From a virus: 29,263 bases of DNA. The notes under the pieces were generated by a model. That model was not told the DNA's origin. It did not search any database and was given only the letters and a program-made list of their open reading frames with translations. Position 1 is the stretch's first letter, and each line of letters opens with the position of its first letter. The DNA lies in IMG/VR virus record IMGVR_UViG_3300031857_001003, positions 1-29,263 of that record, one strand, 5' to 3'. Positions 12,975 to 20,075 of the stretch are shown one piece after another. Both the position numbers and the translations under genes were made by a program.

Positions 12975-13331
12975 TTACAGCTCGCAGAACTGGGCGAAGA
13001 TCTTGACCGGGCTGTTCGAGGCTTTGACGTACATCGTCGCATCGACCCAAGGGATCAGGATGAACTGCCCGGCCGGGATCTGGAATGAGTAGGGCGAGGA
13101 AGGCCCGATGGAGACCGGGTTGACCAGATCAAGGTTGACCACCAGCAGCCGGTAGGGTGTGGCCAGGTCGGCGGTCAGATCCAAGGCCTCGTCGGTAGTG
13201 CCGACCACCTGGGTCTGCTGGCCCATATCGGTGCCGGTCATGTTGGCCACCGTGCTATAGGACTGTGAGTTGATCACGGCGCCGCCCTTGCTGGCGTACA
13301 GCCGGGCCGACATCTCGACTTCGTTAGCCAT
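12975..13331 (-). CDS. Small virion protein, tandem paralogue 2
   Basis: 118 residues, a clear relative of the next gene: shared starts MA(N/D)E plus ARLYASK, GTDMG(Q/S)QTQV, (V/I)PAG with LIPWV/LIPYV, and ends with xFCE(L/I). Beta-rich with no catalytic motif. Tandem duplication of a small beta protein beside the tail-tip gene suggests a decoration or tail-tip-associated subunit. Leader AACCGACCAACCCT of the pair is CA-rich with no Shine-Dalgarno motif. Confidence 0.75.
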   Translation of the reverse strand: MANEVEMSARLYASKGGAVINSQSYSTVANMTGTDMGQQTQVVGTTDEALDLTADLATPYRLLVVNLDLVNPVSIGPSSPYSFQIPAGQFILIPWVDATMYVKASNSPVKIFAQFCEL

Positions 13332-13343
13332 AGGGTTGGTCGG

Positions 13344-13703
13344 TTAAATCTCGCAGAAGGTGGCCTGGACGGTCACCGCGGAGGTGTTGGCCAGGAGGTA
13401 CAAGGTAGCGCTGACGTAAGGAATCAGCAGGGTCTCACCGGCCGGGATCCGCATGGTGTAGGTGCCGGAGACAAAACCCAACTCGACGTAGTTGGTGTTA
13501 TCCAGGTTGCTGATCAGCAGCTTGTAGGGGCTGGTGACGTCGACCGGCACGTCGAGAGCCTCGACGGTCAGGCCGATCACCTGAGTCTGGCTGCCCATGT
13601 CGGTGCCGACCATGGTGGCGCTCTTGGTGTAGGTTACTGAGGGCAGGTAGGCTCCGTTCTTGGAAGCGTACAGCCGGGCGGTCATTTGAATTTCGTCTGC
13701 CAT
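13344..13703 (-). CDS. Small virion protein, tandem paralogue 1
   Basis: 119 residues starting MADEIQMTARLYASKNGAY. It aligns end to end with the protein at 12975-13331. The shared blocks are ARLYASK, MVGTDMGSQTQV, SPYKLLISNLD (versus TPYRLLVVNLD), and IPAGETLLIPYV (versus IPAGQFILIPWV). The two genes sit head to tail 12 bases apart. No known domain. Most likely a structural tail component. Confidence 0.75.
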   Translation of the reverse strand: MADEIQMTARLYASKNGAYLPSVTYTKSATMVGTDMGSQTQVIGLTVEALDVPVDVTSPYKLLISNLDNTNYVELGFVSGTYTMRIPAGETLLIPYVSATLYLLANTSAVTVQATFCEI

Positions 13704-13722
13704 AGAGGTGTGTTAGTTGAGG

Positions 13723-14535
13723 TTAAAAGAAGGGATAGATGTCGAGATCGTAAGGGGCAAATGTCCAGGAAACAACCTGCTCAACCTGGTTTGTCTTAGT
13801 CACAAGACTGGTTGAATAGTTTGTCTGTTTCCATCCCCAGGCTGTTCCAGCCGGAGCTTGTATCTGCCCCGTATTAGGATCGACCGGAATCGGAGGAAGC
13901 ATCTGCTGCACAGCAAACGGAAGCTGCCAAGCGATTGCAAATGATGCCGGTGTGTAGACAGGTGGGATTCCTTGGGGCGTTTGTGGTAGACCTAGGTTTC
14001 CCGAAAATGTGGCTATCCTGGTCAGGCTGACCCGAGCAACTGGGAAAGAATCCTCACCGCGGGACAGCTTCTGATAAACCTTGGTGGCCATGGTTCCGCT
14101 GTTTGTTGGCAGCGGATCTCCGTTCCTGACAGCAGTCTCAAGGGTGTATTTGTAGCCTGCCGGATTTCCAGTGATTGTGGCCTCCCGGGCGACGGCAGGA
14201 AGCGCAAAGATGCTCACGTCGACATAATCAGTCCGGAACTCGTATCGGATGTCGGCGATCTCGCCCACCTGCGGGGCGGTCTGATCTTGAATCGGAACAC
14301 CTGGGTCGAATGAGGTGCCGCCGATGGTGACGGTGGCCTCGGAATAGGGGCCGTCCTCCCGGATGCTGTATTTGGCGCCCAGGGCCACCCATTGGGCCGA
14401 GGCGATCCGTAGGGCATCCTTGGAGCCTTTAAAACTGAGTGTTACCACCCGGCCGTTGCCGACGTTCTCATAACCTCGGCTTACTTCGATGTATTCAAGA
14501 GCCGTCGGGTTGGGGATACCTTGGATCGTTGCCAT
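13723..14535 (-). CDS. Tail-associated structural protein, unknown
   Basis: 270 residues just after the tape measure, in the place of distal-tail or minor tail proteins. It starts MATIQGIPNPTALEYIEVSR. The first half is beta-rich (RYEFRTDYVDVSIFALPAV). The second half is proline-rich (GLPQTPQGIPPVYTPASF) and ends WTFAPYDLDIYPFF. No enzymatic motif. Its start lies one base after the tape-measure stop. Function is inferred from position. Confidence 0.7.
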   Translation of the reverse strand: MATIQGIPNPTALEYIEVSRGYENVGNGRVVTLSFKGSKDALRIASAQWVALGAKYSIREDGPYSEATVTIGGTSFDPGVPIQDQTAPQVGEIADIRYEFRTDYVDVSIFALPAVAREATITGNPAGYKYTLETAVRNGDPLPTNSGTMATKVYQKLSRGEDSFPVARVSLTRIATFSGNLGLPQTPQGIPPVYTPASFAIAWQLPFAVQQMLPPIPVDPNTGQIQAPAGTAWGWKQTNYSTSLVTKTNQVEQVVSWTFAPYDLDIYPFF

Positions 14536-14536
14536 G

Positions 14537-15616
14537 TTATTCCTCGACGGCCTCAGCCGTCCTCTGAGTGTTTCGGGCTATGTCCCGGATATCCTGAGCC
14601 TGAGTTTTTACCGATCCAAAATATCGGTCCATGTTGGTCTGAAAAGCGGTAAATCCACCAGTGCGTGCGAGCTGGTCGCCGGTAGCCGCGGAAACTGCCA
14701 CGGTCTTGAACTTTTCACCTTCCGGAGTCATCTCAATCTTCCGTCTGACCTCTGCTCGCTTGTCTCTGGCCTCGCGTTTGCCTTGCATTTCGGCATCCAT
14801 CTCGTCCAGGGCTGCACGCCTGGCCTGAGCAAACTGCTGAAAGAAGTTCTCGATTTGGAAACCAGCTCTGCCTTCGGCAAACATGGCACCAAAAAATCCC
14901 TGGATGCCTGCTCCAAGCGCTTCGAGTTGCCGGAAAGCTGGCTCAATAATCTTGGCCATGAATGAGCCGGTTCCGGCTTCCATGGTCTTCCGCATAATAT
15001 CCACTCGGTCGTTTGCCTCGTCCAAGGTGTCTATAACGTCGGTCGACATGATCATGCCCAGTCTGTGGGCTTGATTTGCTGCATCCGAAAGTCCCGACGC
15101 CATGGCCGGAATCAATGCGCCAGCGCTTTTGCCAGCCAGTTCACGAAAAGGTGTGAGAAGGTTTTGCGGGTTGGCATCACCTTCAAATGCACGGCCGATC
15201 TTCAGGAAGATGTCCTCAATCTTTGCCGATTTAATTTCCGCAGCGCTGACTTTGAAACGGGCAAAGGCATCGACCAAGCCTTGGTCTCCTCCAAGTGCTT
15301 TGCCTCGTGCAATAGTGATTTTTTCAAGTGCCGCAGAGACCGCATCCAGGCTTGATCCGCCCATATCGGCGGCGAACTTCATCTCCTGCAAGAACTCGGC
15401 AGACACACCGAGTTGCGTTGATAGGTCTTGGAGTTTTCCAGCAGTCTCAAGAGCTTGATTTCCAAACGCTACCAGCTTATCCACCGCGAAAACACCAGCC
15501 ACCGTTCCTGAGATGTCCCTGCCGATGCTTTTAGCAAGCGATTGAGATCGCTTTAGGCCTGTTTCAAAGGCAGTGCCATCAAGCCCGAGTTTTGCGAGCA
15601 GAGAGAAGATAGCCAT
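14537..15616 (-). CDS. Short tail tape measure protein
   Basis: 359 residues from ATG 15616. The N terminus MAIFSLLAKLGLDGTAFETG followed by KRSQSLAKSIGR is typical of tape-measure proteins in lambda-like tails. It is followed by long alpha-helices, alanine-rich stretches and a heptad-type region near 270-310 (QFAQARRAALDEMDAEMQ). It sets tail length and threads the tube. At about 0.15 nm per helical residue, 359 residues imply a tail near 50 nm, short for a siphovirus. I chose ATG 15616 because the upstream in-frame codons run through the previous gene and the leader CACCAACAACTGACC is CA-rich. No lytic domain is visible. Confidence 0.82.
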   Translation of the reverse strand: MAIFSLLAKLGLDGTAFETGLKRSQSLAKSIGRDISGTVAGVFAVDKLVAFGNQALETAGKLQDLSTQLGVSAEFLQEMKFAADMGGSSLDAVSAALEKITIARGKALGGDQGLVDAFARFKVSAAEIKSAKIEDIFLKIGRAFEGDANPQNLLTPFRELAGKSAGALIPAMASGLSDAANQAHRLGMIMSTDVIDTLDEANDRVDIMRKTMEAGTGSFMAKIIEPAFRQLEALGAGIQGFFGAMFAEGRAGFQIENFFQQFAQARRAALDEMDAEMQGKREARDKRAEVRRKIEMTPEGEKFKTVAVSAATGDQLARTGGFTAFQTNMDRYFGSVKTQAQDIRDIARNTQRTAEAVEE

Positions 15617-15618
15617 GG

Positions 15619-16179
15619 TCAGTTGTTGGTGTTTTGTTGCTGCGCCCAATGCCACAGGGCCTCGTCCTTGGGGCTCCACAGCTCGACATCACCGTGGGTT
15701 TCCGCACGAGCCAGGACAAGGCGCTCGGCGTCACCGATTGGCATGGCCAAGACGGTATCCTCCTGGAGACCGATGTCCATGCAGCAGGCCAGCATTCTCT
15801 CGGGCCATGGCATCGACAACTGCCGAGATTTGCCTGGCTTGCTTAGGATCTCAGGCGCCGTCGACTGCTTGGCCATCCAGTCGTTCCATTTCTCGAACTC
15901 GGCATCGAATGAAAGGTGCTTGGTTCTCTTTGCCCACAGCCAGATCGCCAGGCCTCGAAGCGGTGATCGGATTGCTTTCAGAGACTCTCTGACAGGCTGG
16001 GAGCATACCAACACAGCCTCCATGAGATTGGAACGCTCTACGGGGCCGCCAATGGCCAAGGGTGAGCCAATACGATGCAGCACCAGAGAATGGCCGACAG
16101 AATACGGCACCAGCCGGAGCCCCATCACGACAGGACAGGGCTCGGCTGTAGCGTTCAGGATGTCGGCCAGGGCGGTCAC
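15619..16179 (-). CDS. Putative tail assembly chaperone-position protein
   Basis: 186 residues from GTG 16179, which overlaps the tail-tube stop as GTGA. It starts MTALADILNATAEPCPVV and later has MPWPERMLACCMDIGLQED and a Q/N-rich end (HWAQQQNTNN). Position between the tube and tape-measure genes is that of gpG/gpT-type assembly chaperones. There is no room for the usual frameshifted extension because the tape-measure ATG follows two bases after the stop, and I see no clear slippery heptamer. It may work without a frameshift or be something else. Confidence 0.68.
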   Translation of the reverse strand: MTALADILNATAEPCPVVMGLRLVPYSVGHSLVLHRIGSPLAIGGPVERSNLMEAVLVCSQPVRESLKAIRSPLRGLAIWLWAKRTKHLSFDAEFEKWNDWMAKQSTAPEILSKPGKSRQLSMPWPERMLACCMDIGLQEDTVLAMPIGDAERLVLARAETHGDVELWSPKDEALWHWAQQQNTNN

Positions 16180-16652
16180 AGGTTGGTGGCGGCTCCGGAG
16201 GCGGTCAGGTTGGTGTAGCGCTTCAGCGTGATGGTGCCGGTGGCCTTGCCGGTCTGGGTGGTCTTGATCGACCCGCCTCCAGCATAGATCCAACGGTTTC
16301 CAGTAGCGGCATTGATGGCGTCCACATAGCCACCGATCTCGATGATCGGAGCCCCGGTGATGACGCAAGTGCCGTTCACATCCGGCAGGCTGGCCGCCAG
16401 CAGGGCATTTGCAGTCGAGGCACCAGACGGGATGAAGTTCACGGTCAGGGTCAGGCGGTTGTTGTAGCCGATGTGACCGACTACCTCGCCAGCACTATTC
16501 CGCACCTCCTCGGTGTCGGCCTCGTGGGTGATGTCGTAGGACTCGATGTCGGGTGAAACGTAGCCGGTGACAACCAGGGCGCCTGCAGCGTCATAAAGCG
16601 CCAGGGAGGCCGGTGAACCGAAAACGTATTTGCTGCCTTGTGTGTTAGCCAT
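16176..16652 (-). CDS. Major tail tube-like protein
   Basis: 158 residues starting MANTQGSKYVFGSPASLALY. Beta-rich, with ESYDITHEADTEEVRNSAGE, then NRLTLTVNFIPSG and IKTTQTGKATGTITLKRYT, the alternating strands and central acidic loop expected in a tail-tube monomer that stacks as hexamer rings. The place in the gene order (tail terminator, tube, chaperone, tape measure) supports the call. It has its own CA-rich leader (AACCCAATCCACAC), as expected for a highly made protein. Confidence 0.75.
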   Translation of the reverse strand: MANTQGSKYVFGSPASLALYDAAGALVVTGYVSPDIESYDITHEADTEEVRNSAGEVVGHIGYNNRLTLTVNFIPSGASTANALLAASLPDVNGTCVITGAPIIEIGGYVDAINAATGNRWIYAGGGSIKTTQTGKATGTITLKRYTNLTASGAATNL

Positions 16653-16664
16653 GTGTGGATTGGG

Positions 16665-17147
16665 TTAGAGGGTTGCGCTGCAGTAAAGGGTGAACGTCCG
16701 GGTGAACGTCCTGGACCGATTAGAGATTGAGGCTGCCCCAAAGTCCAGAGGGGCGGCAAACTGGGCCGTAAACGGGCCGCTGGCGTCGTTTGATGGTGCA
16801 TCCAGGGCAGAGGCCCCGGACTCGTCAAAGAGCGGCAGGATCCAATTGTCGAGCACCTGGACGGTGGTCAGGACATCGGCCTCGTCGGTGTCGTCTGCCG
16901 ATAGTTGCAGCTCGACTGCGATCTCCAGCTCACAGGTCAGGTCGGTGCGTTGAACCGGCCGCGCGGAGTTGGTCGAGACAACCAGGCGCGGGAAGTTGGG
17001 CATCACATCCTGCTCGTCCGGGTCGTCGTACAAGCCCCGGCTGTAGGATGTCAGGCAGGTGGGTGTGCCGGCGCCGGAGGCCGACCAGTCGGCGGCTGCC
17101 AGGTAGTCGGCCACGGCCTTCTCTGCTCTTAGGGCGACAGCGTTCAT
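16665..17147 (-). CDS. Tail terminator / tail completion-like protein
   Basis: 160 residues. It starts with a helix MNAVALRAEKAVADYLAAAD, then a strand block around PRLVVSTNSARPV, TCELEIAVELQLSADDTDEA and a helix VLTTVQVLDNWILPLFDE, ending FTRTFTLYCSATL. The helix-sheet layout and position match gpU-type terminators that cap the tail tube and join it to the head. The ATG overlaps the upstream stop (ATGA). No close family match can be claimed by eye. Confidence 0.65.
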   Translation of the reverse strand: MNAVALRAEKAVADYLAAADWSASGAGTPTCLTSYSRGLYDDPDEQDVMPNFPRLVVSTNSARPVQRTDLTCELEIAVELQLSADDTDEADVLTTVQVLDNWILPLFDESGASALDAPSNDASGPFTAQFAAPLDFGAASISNRSRTFTRTFTLYCSATL

Positions 17148-17941
17148 TTGATGGCGATTCCGTTATCTTCGAGCACCTTTCCGTTTTGCAGCATGGCCTC
17201 GGTCATGTGGTTGGTCAGCTCGGCCAGCTCGTCGTCCATGGCCTTCTGCATGGCCTGATTGTAGATCATGGCCACCCGGTTGTACTGGTTGTCAGCCACA
17301 CCGGCAGTCATGACCACCGAGGCTGTCGGGTTGAAGCCTGGTGTGGCCTGGATGCCTCGGGCCTTGGTGCCCTTGTGCACGGCCACGTTCTCCTCGGGCA
17401 GCCCGTATTGGTTGGCGAGTGAGACCAGGGCGGCGTTGGTCTTCTTGGGCGCCTTGTAGCCTGCAGGCTTTGACAGAGGCTTCCATTTCGGGCTTTGAAA
17501 CTGGGTGAAGCCCTTGTTGTAGATCCGGATGATCTTCACCACACCGGAGCGGAGGTAACCGACTGAGCCGATAGCCTTACGCATCAGGGCCGAGGCTGCT
17601 GCCTTCATCTCCTCGCCGTACAGGCCGCGGCGGCCGGCCTTGGCTTCCTTCGACTGGGCGATCAGGTGCACCCGGCGAAGCAGGCGGGACTTGCCGATGC
17701 GCTTGCCGGTCTTCTTGGACTTCCGATTGATGTCGCCCATCGGTTTGGACAGATAGTCTCCGATGCGGATCCGCTCTTGTGCCGGGCTCTTAGGCGGCAC
17801 CAGGACGAACAGCCGAACCATGAGGTAGAAGAACCGGGAGTTAACTGCCTTGTGAAGGTCGCGGCTCGTCTGCAGCAGGTAGGCCTTCATTGCAGCGTCG
17901 AACTTGCTGCTGTCGACCGTCATGTTTACGACAGGTCTCAC
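17144..17941 (-). CDS. Basic connector-region protein (gp10-like position)
   Basis: 265 residues if GTG 17941 is used; this start overlaps the upstream stop as GTGA and has AGGAG ten bases before it. ATG 17923, six codons in, is the alternative (259 residues). The protein is very basic in the middle (KSKKTGKRIGKSRLLRRV, AKAGRRGLYGEEM). The C-terminal helix is acidic (NQAMQKAMDDELAELTNHM). Position between a connector-type gene and the tail terminator is that of head-tail joining or tail-completion proteins such as HK97 gp10, but no certain homology is visible. Confidence 0.65.
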   Translation of the reverse strand: MRPVVNMTVDSSKFDAAMKAYLLQTSRDLHKAVNSRFFYLMVRLFVLVPPKSPAQERIRIGDYLSKPMGDINRKSKKTGKRIGKSRLLRRVHLIAQSKEAKAGRRGLYGEEMKAAASALMRKAIGSVGYLRSGVVKIIRIYNKGFTQFQSPKWKPLSKPAGYKAPKKTNAALVSLANQYGLPEENVAVHKGTKARGIQATPGFNPTASVVMTAGVADNQYNRVAMIYNQAMQKAMDDELAELTNHMTEAMLQNGKVLEDNGIAIK

Positions 17942-18393
17942 CGGGTCTTGGCTCCTAGTTCTAGGCTGTAGTAGGCGCCGGAGGCATCGACCCGGCAGGA
18001 CAGGATCCGCAGGGTGCGTCCCTGATAGACCAGGGTGCGACCGACCACGGGGCGGGGCTTGCAGAAGGTCAGGGCGATGCGGTCGGTGTTCTCCTGGAGC
18101 AGATAGTAGCCGTCCTCCTTGAGAAGTCGGGAGAACTCGGTGCCCTGGTCCAGGGTGTACAGCGTGGTGTCCATCGTGACCAGGGTGCTGTCCCAGGTCT
18201 TCCAGTCGGAGAACTTGACCAGGATCCGGGATGCCACGTTGTCCTGGAACCCACCGGGCACCGGGGTGTTGGCATCGGTGACCATGGCCGGGATGCACCG
18301 GATCGACGAGCCCTCCCAGATGAACATCGGCGCCCCCAGCATCTGCTGGAGCACCGTCATGCCCTGCTGGAGACTGGAGCCGATGATGGTCAT
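17938..18393 (-). CDS. Head-tail connector-region protein
   Basis: 151 residues starting MTIIGSSLQQGMTVLQQMLG. Contains SIRCIPAMVTDANTPVP, then FSRLLKEDGYYLLQEN and GRTLVYQGRTLRILSCRVD. Mostly beta strands. The LLKEDGYYLLQEN stretch recalls the LQEDG motifs of the 77-residue protein at 21628. In gene order this is the head-tail adaptor position, upstream of the tail terminator. Its start directly abuts the stop of the upstream gene. Role by position only. Confidence 0.6.
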   Translation of the reverse strand: MTIIGSSLQQGMTVLQQMLGAPMFIWEGSSIRCIPAMVTDANTPVPGGFQDNVASRILVKFSDWKTWDSTLVTMDTTLYTLDQGTEFSRLLKEDGYYLLQENTDRIALTFCKPRPVVGRTLVYQGRTLRILSCRVDASGAYYSLELGAKTR

Positions 18394-18894
18394 TTAGGCT
18401 GTGAAGTAGGTGCCGGAGATTACGATGCGGCTGGTTGCCTGCAGTTGCCCGGCCAGGCTGGTCGAGTCGCCGTTGTCGTAGTGATACAGCGCTGCGTAGG
18501 ACGTGCCACCGACAGCCAGGCCGATCACCGCGGTCTTAGCCTGGGTGGTGGCGTTGTCCAGCCAGATGGCCAGGGCGGCGTCGTAGGTGACTGGATCCGG
18601 CAGGCTCAGTCGGAGATCGCCGGTGGCTGCACCGCTCACCGAGTTAATTGTCAGGTCGACCGTGAAGGTCTCAATAAATCCAATGGCGGTGTGTCGCGCC
18701 ATGTTGACCGTGATCGCAAAGGTGCGGCCACCGCCGGAATCGGTCAACGTAGGCACCCAGGTGGCCGGGGCGGTCAGAGGCAGGGCGGCATAGATCTCGG
18801 TGAAATTATCGTTCAGCTTCTGCCCGGCGCCGCGGAGGGTGTCCCCGGTGTTGTCGTTGGCGATTGCTCCGATGTTGATGATTTGCTGGGCCAT
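18394..18894 (-). CDS. Structural protein with a fibre-type NIGAIANDNTGDTLR motif
   Basis: 166 residues. The N-terminal segment INIGAIANDNTGDTLRGAGQ followed by KLNDNFTEIYAAL is a motif found at the start or within many phage tail-fibre, baseplate and head-fibre proteins, where it helps attach a fibre to the virion. The rest is beta-rich (TFAITVNMARHTAIGFIETF, LRLSLPDPVTYDAALAIWL). It is short, so it may be a virion-anchor or appendage rather than a full fibre. Located just after the lysis-like genes. Confidence 0.7.
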   Translation of the reverse strand: MAQQIINIGAIANDNTGDTLRGAGQKLNDNFTEIYAALPLTAPATWVPTLTDSGGGRTFAITVNMARHTAIGFIETFTVDLTINSVSGAATGDLRLSLPDPVTYDAALAIWLDNATTQAKTAVIGLAVGGTSYAALYHYDNGDSTSLAGQLQATSRIVISGTYFTA

Positions 18895-18895
18895 A

Positions 18896-19117
18896 TCAGT
18901 TCTTCGGTAGTGCGTACCAACCAGCCGGCAGGACCACGGTCGAGGGCCCCACCAGCTTCTTGTCTTTGTCGAATCCGTACACGCTGGCCTTGGTGGGCTT
19001 GGCGAGCATCACGGGATCACCGGAAGGGACCAGGACCACCTTGGTCATCTGGCAGCCGAGGCAGTCCAGCAATGCGATCAGCCAGATCGTCTTTGAGAGC
19101 CTCGGGAGCTTTTCCAT
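18896..19117 (-). CDS. Lipoprotein-like lysis-cluster protein (o-spanin-like)
   Basis: 73 residues. The N terminus MEKLPRLSKTIWLIALLDCLGC is a short basic stretch, a hydrophobic core and a Cys at about residue 22; the lipobox-like CLGC is not canonical because position -3 is Cys rather than Leu. The remainder (VVLVPSGDPVMLAKPTKASV, STVVLPAGWYALP) is a beta-type domain often found in phage lysis clusters. The first 101 bases overlap the end of the gene at 19017-19190 in another frame, like Rz/Rz1 pairs. Outer-membrane attachment and spanin function are inference. Confidence 0.65.
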   Translation of the reverse strand: MEKLPRLSKTIWLIALLDCLGCQMTKVVLVPSGDPVMLAKPTKASVYGFDKDKKLVGPSTVVLPAGWYALPKN

Positions 19118-19190
19118 GTTGGATATCGGTGGGTGGTGTTTCCCGCAGCCAATCGAGCAGGGCCTTCAGGATCTGGTAGATCCAGTTCAC
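19017..19190 (-). CDS. 57-residue amphipathic lysis-cluster protein, overlapping gene
   Basis: Starts at GTG 19190, sharing GTGA with the holin stop at 19187, and ends in TGA at 19017. The N-terminal helix MNWIYQILKALLDWLRE is hydrophobic and amphipathic; the C-terminal half is acidic and proline/glycine-rich (APEALKDDLADRI, DDQGGPGPFR). It shares 101 bases with the downstream lipoprotein-like gene in a different frame. Small proteins with this N terminus occur beside phage holins. It could be an inner-membrane spanin partner or a second holin. Confidence 0.6.
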   Translation of the reverse strand: MNWIYQILKALLDWLRETPPTDIQHGKAPEALKDDLADRIAGLPRLPDDQGGPGPFR

Positions 19191-19369
19191 TGCTTCGGAT
19201 CGGCAGGCTTCTTGAGGTTGCTCTTGATGGACCAGCCGACGCTGGCCAGCGACAGCAGAGCCCCAACCAGCTCGGTGATCTGCTCGGAGGAAGCGAGGCC
19301 GCGGGCGATGACAAAACCGCCGGCGGCGGTGAGGCCGTGGCGGATGAGGGATGCGATGTTGGGATTCAT
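19187..19369 (-). CDS. Small holin, Pam3-gp28-like
   Basis: 60 residues from ATG 19369, which overlaps the upstream stop (ATGA). MNPNIASLIRHGLTAAGGFV and a later LVGALLSLASVGWSI make two short hydrophobic segments separated by an ARGLASSEQITE linker; the tail is basic (KSNLKKPADPKQ). The layout matches the Pam3-gp28 family of putative phage holins as I remember it. It would form lesions in the inner membrane to release the endolysin (candidate at 9020-9349). Confidence 0.72.
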   Translation of the reverse strand: MNPNIASLIRHGLTAAGGFVIARGLASSEQITELVGALLSLASVGWSIKSNLKKPADPKQ

Positions 19370-19536
19370 TTTCCGAAAAACAGTTTGTAGGTGCCGTAGG
19401 CCATGCATAGGAACCCCAGCACGGCGGTTCCTAGCTGGACCCACTGGGTGAGGATAGGGGCCAACGATGCAGCGGTCAGGCCAGCGGCTGCGCTGATGGC
19501 TACAGTGACGGCGTTGGTCGATGAATCGTTGGTCAT
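19366..19536 (-). CDS. 56-residue membrane protein, holin-like
   Basis: From ATG 19536 to TGA 19366, overlapping the next gene's ATG (ATGA). It begins MTNDSSTNAVTVAISAAAGL with a hydrophobic stretch, then WVQLGTAVLGFLCMAYGTY, a good membrane helix, ending KLFFGK. One or two transmembrane segments and the position beside a holin suggest a second holin or an antiholin. No charged cytoplasmic domain of note. Confidence 0.68.
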   Translation of the reverse strand: MTNDSSTNAVTVAISAAAGLTAASLAPILTQWVQLGTAVLGFLCMAYGTYKLFFGK

Positions 19537-19539
19537 GTC

Positions 19540-19692
19540 CTACTCGGGCTTGTGTTGGGCTGCTGCGGTTTCGAGGAGTTCCACCAGAGGAAGGCCGACC
19601 TTCATGTTGGTCACGTTGCCGGCCTTCATTCCAATGACGAGCAGCTCATAGAGTTGGTTGAACTGCTGGGGAGTGAGTTCGATCTTGATCAT
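19540..19692 (-). CDS. 50-residue soluble protein, unknown
   Basis: From ATG 19692 (ATGA overlap) to TGA 19540. It begins MIKIELTPQQFNQLYELLVI, with GMKAGNVTNMKVGLPLVELL after it. Looks like a short helical protein of a kind seen in phage tail/lysis clusters. No transmembrane segment. Function unknown. Confidence 0.7.
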   Translation of the reverse strand: MIKIELTPQQFNQLYELLVIGMKAGNVTNMKVGLPLVELLETAAAQHKPE

Positions 19693-20072
19693 GCGGCGGG
19701 AGCATCGGCAACAACCTCGGGCTCGGCAACAACAACCGGCTCGGGCGGAGGCGTAGGCGGCACCCACGGCAGCGGCAGCACCACAACCGGCGGGTCGATC
19801 TGGTTCTGGATCTGCGAGGTGACGTTTGCTTCGATAGCGCTCTTGTCCACGCCGTTGGCGTAGCACCAGCCAAGCACCTGCGCCTCAGTCAACTGATCGT
19901 AAGGCGTGAAGTTCTCGCTCGGCGGCTGGAACGAGCAGGAGCCGTAGCAAGTGCCGCTGTAGTTATCCTGCGAGCCGTTGCAACGCCAGTCGGCGGTGAT
20001 GACGACGTCCGTGAGACTGCCTTCGGTCGGTTTAACGAGAAGGCGTTCGATGATCCAGTTGATAGTAATCAT
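19689..20072 (-). CDS. Fibre-associated small protein (DUF7936-like)
   Basis: 127 residues starting MITINWIIERLLVKPTEGSL. A beta-rich domain (VVITADWRCNGSQDNYSGT) is followed by FTPYDQLTEAQVLGWCYANG, a helix AIEANVTSQIQNQI, and a proline/valine-rich tail (PTPPPEPVVVAEPEVV). The LTE..VLGW and QIxNQI blocks match a domain I recall as DUF7936, found right after tail-fibre genes in many phages. It may assist fibre folding or attachment. Gap to the fibre gene is three bases. Confidence 0.7.
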   Translation of the reverse strand: MITINWIIERLLVKPTEGSLTDVVITADWRCNGSQDNYSGTCYGSCSFQPPSENFTPYDQLTEAQVLGWCYANGVDKSAIEANVTSQIQNQIDPPVVVLPLPWVPPTPPPEPVVVAEPEVVADAPAA

Positions 20073-20075
20073 GGC

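Noticed and set aside
15619-15679. Programmed frameshift in the tail assembly chaperone
   Set aside because: No convincing slippery heptamer near the end of the gene, and the tape-measure start follows two bases later, leaving no room for an extension product.
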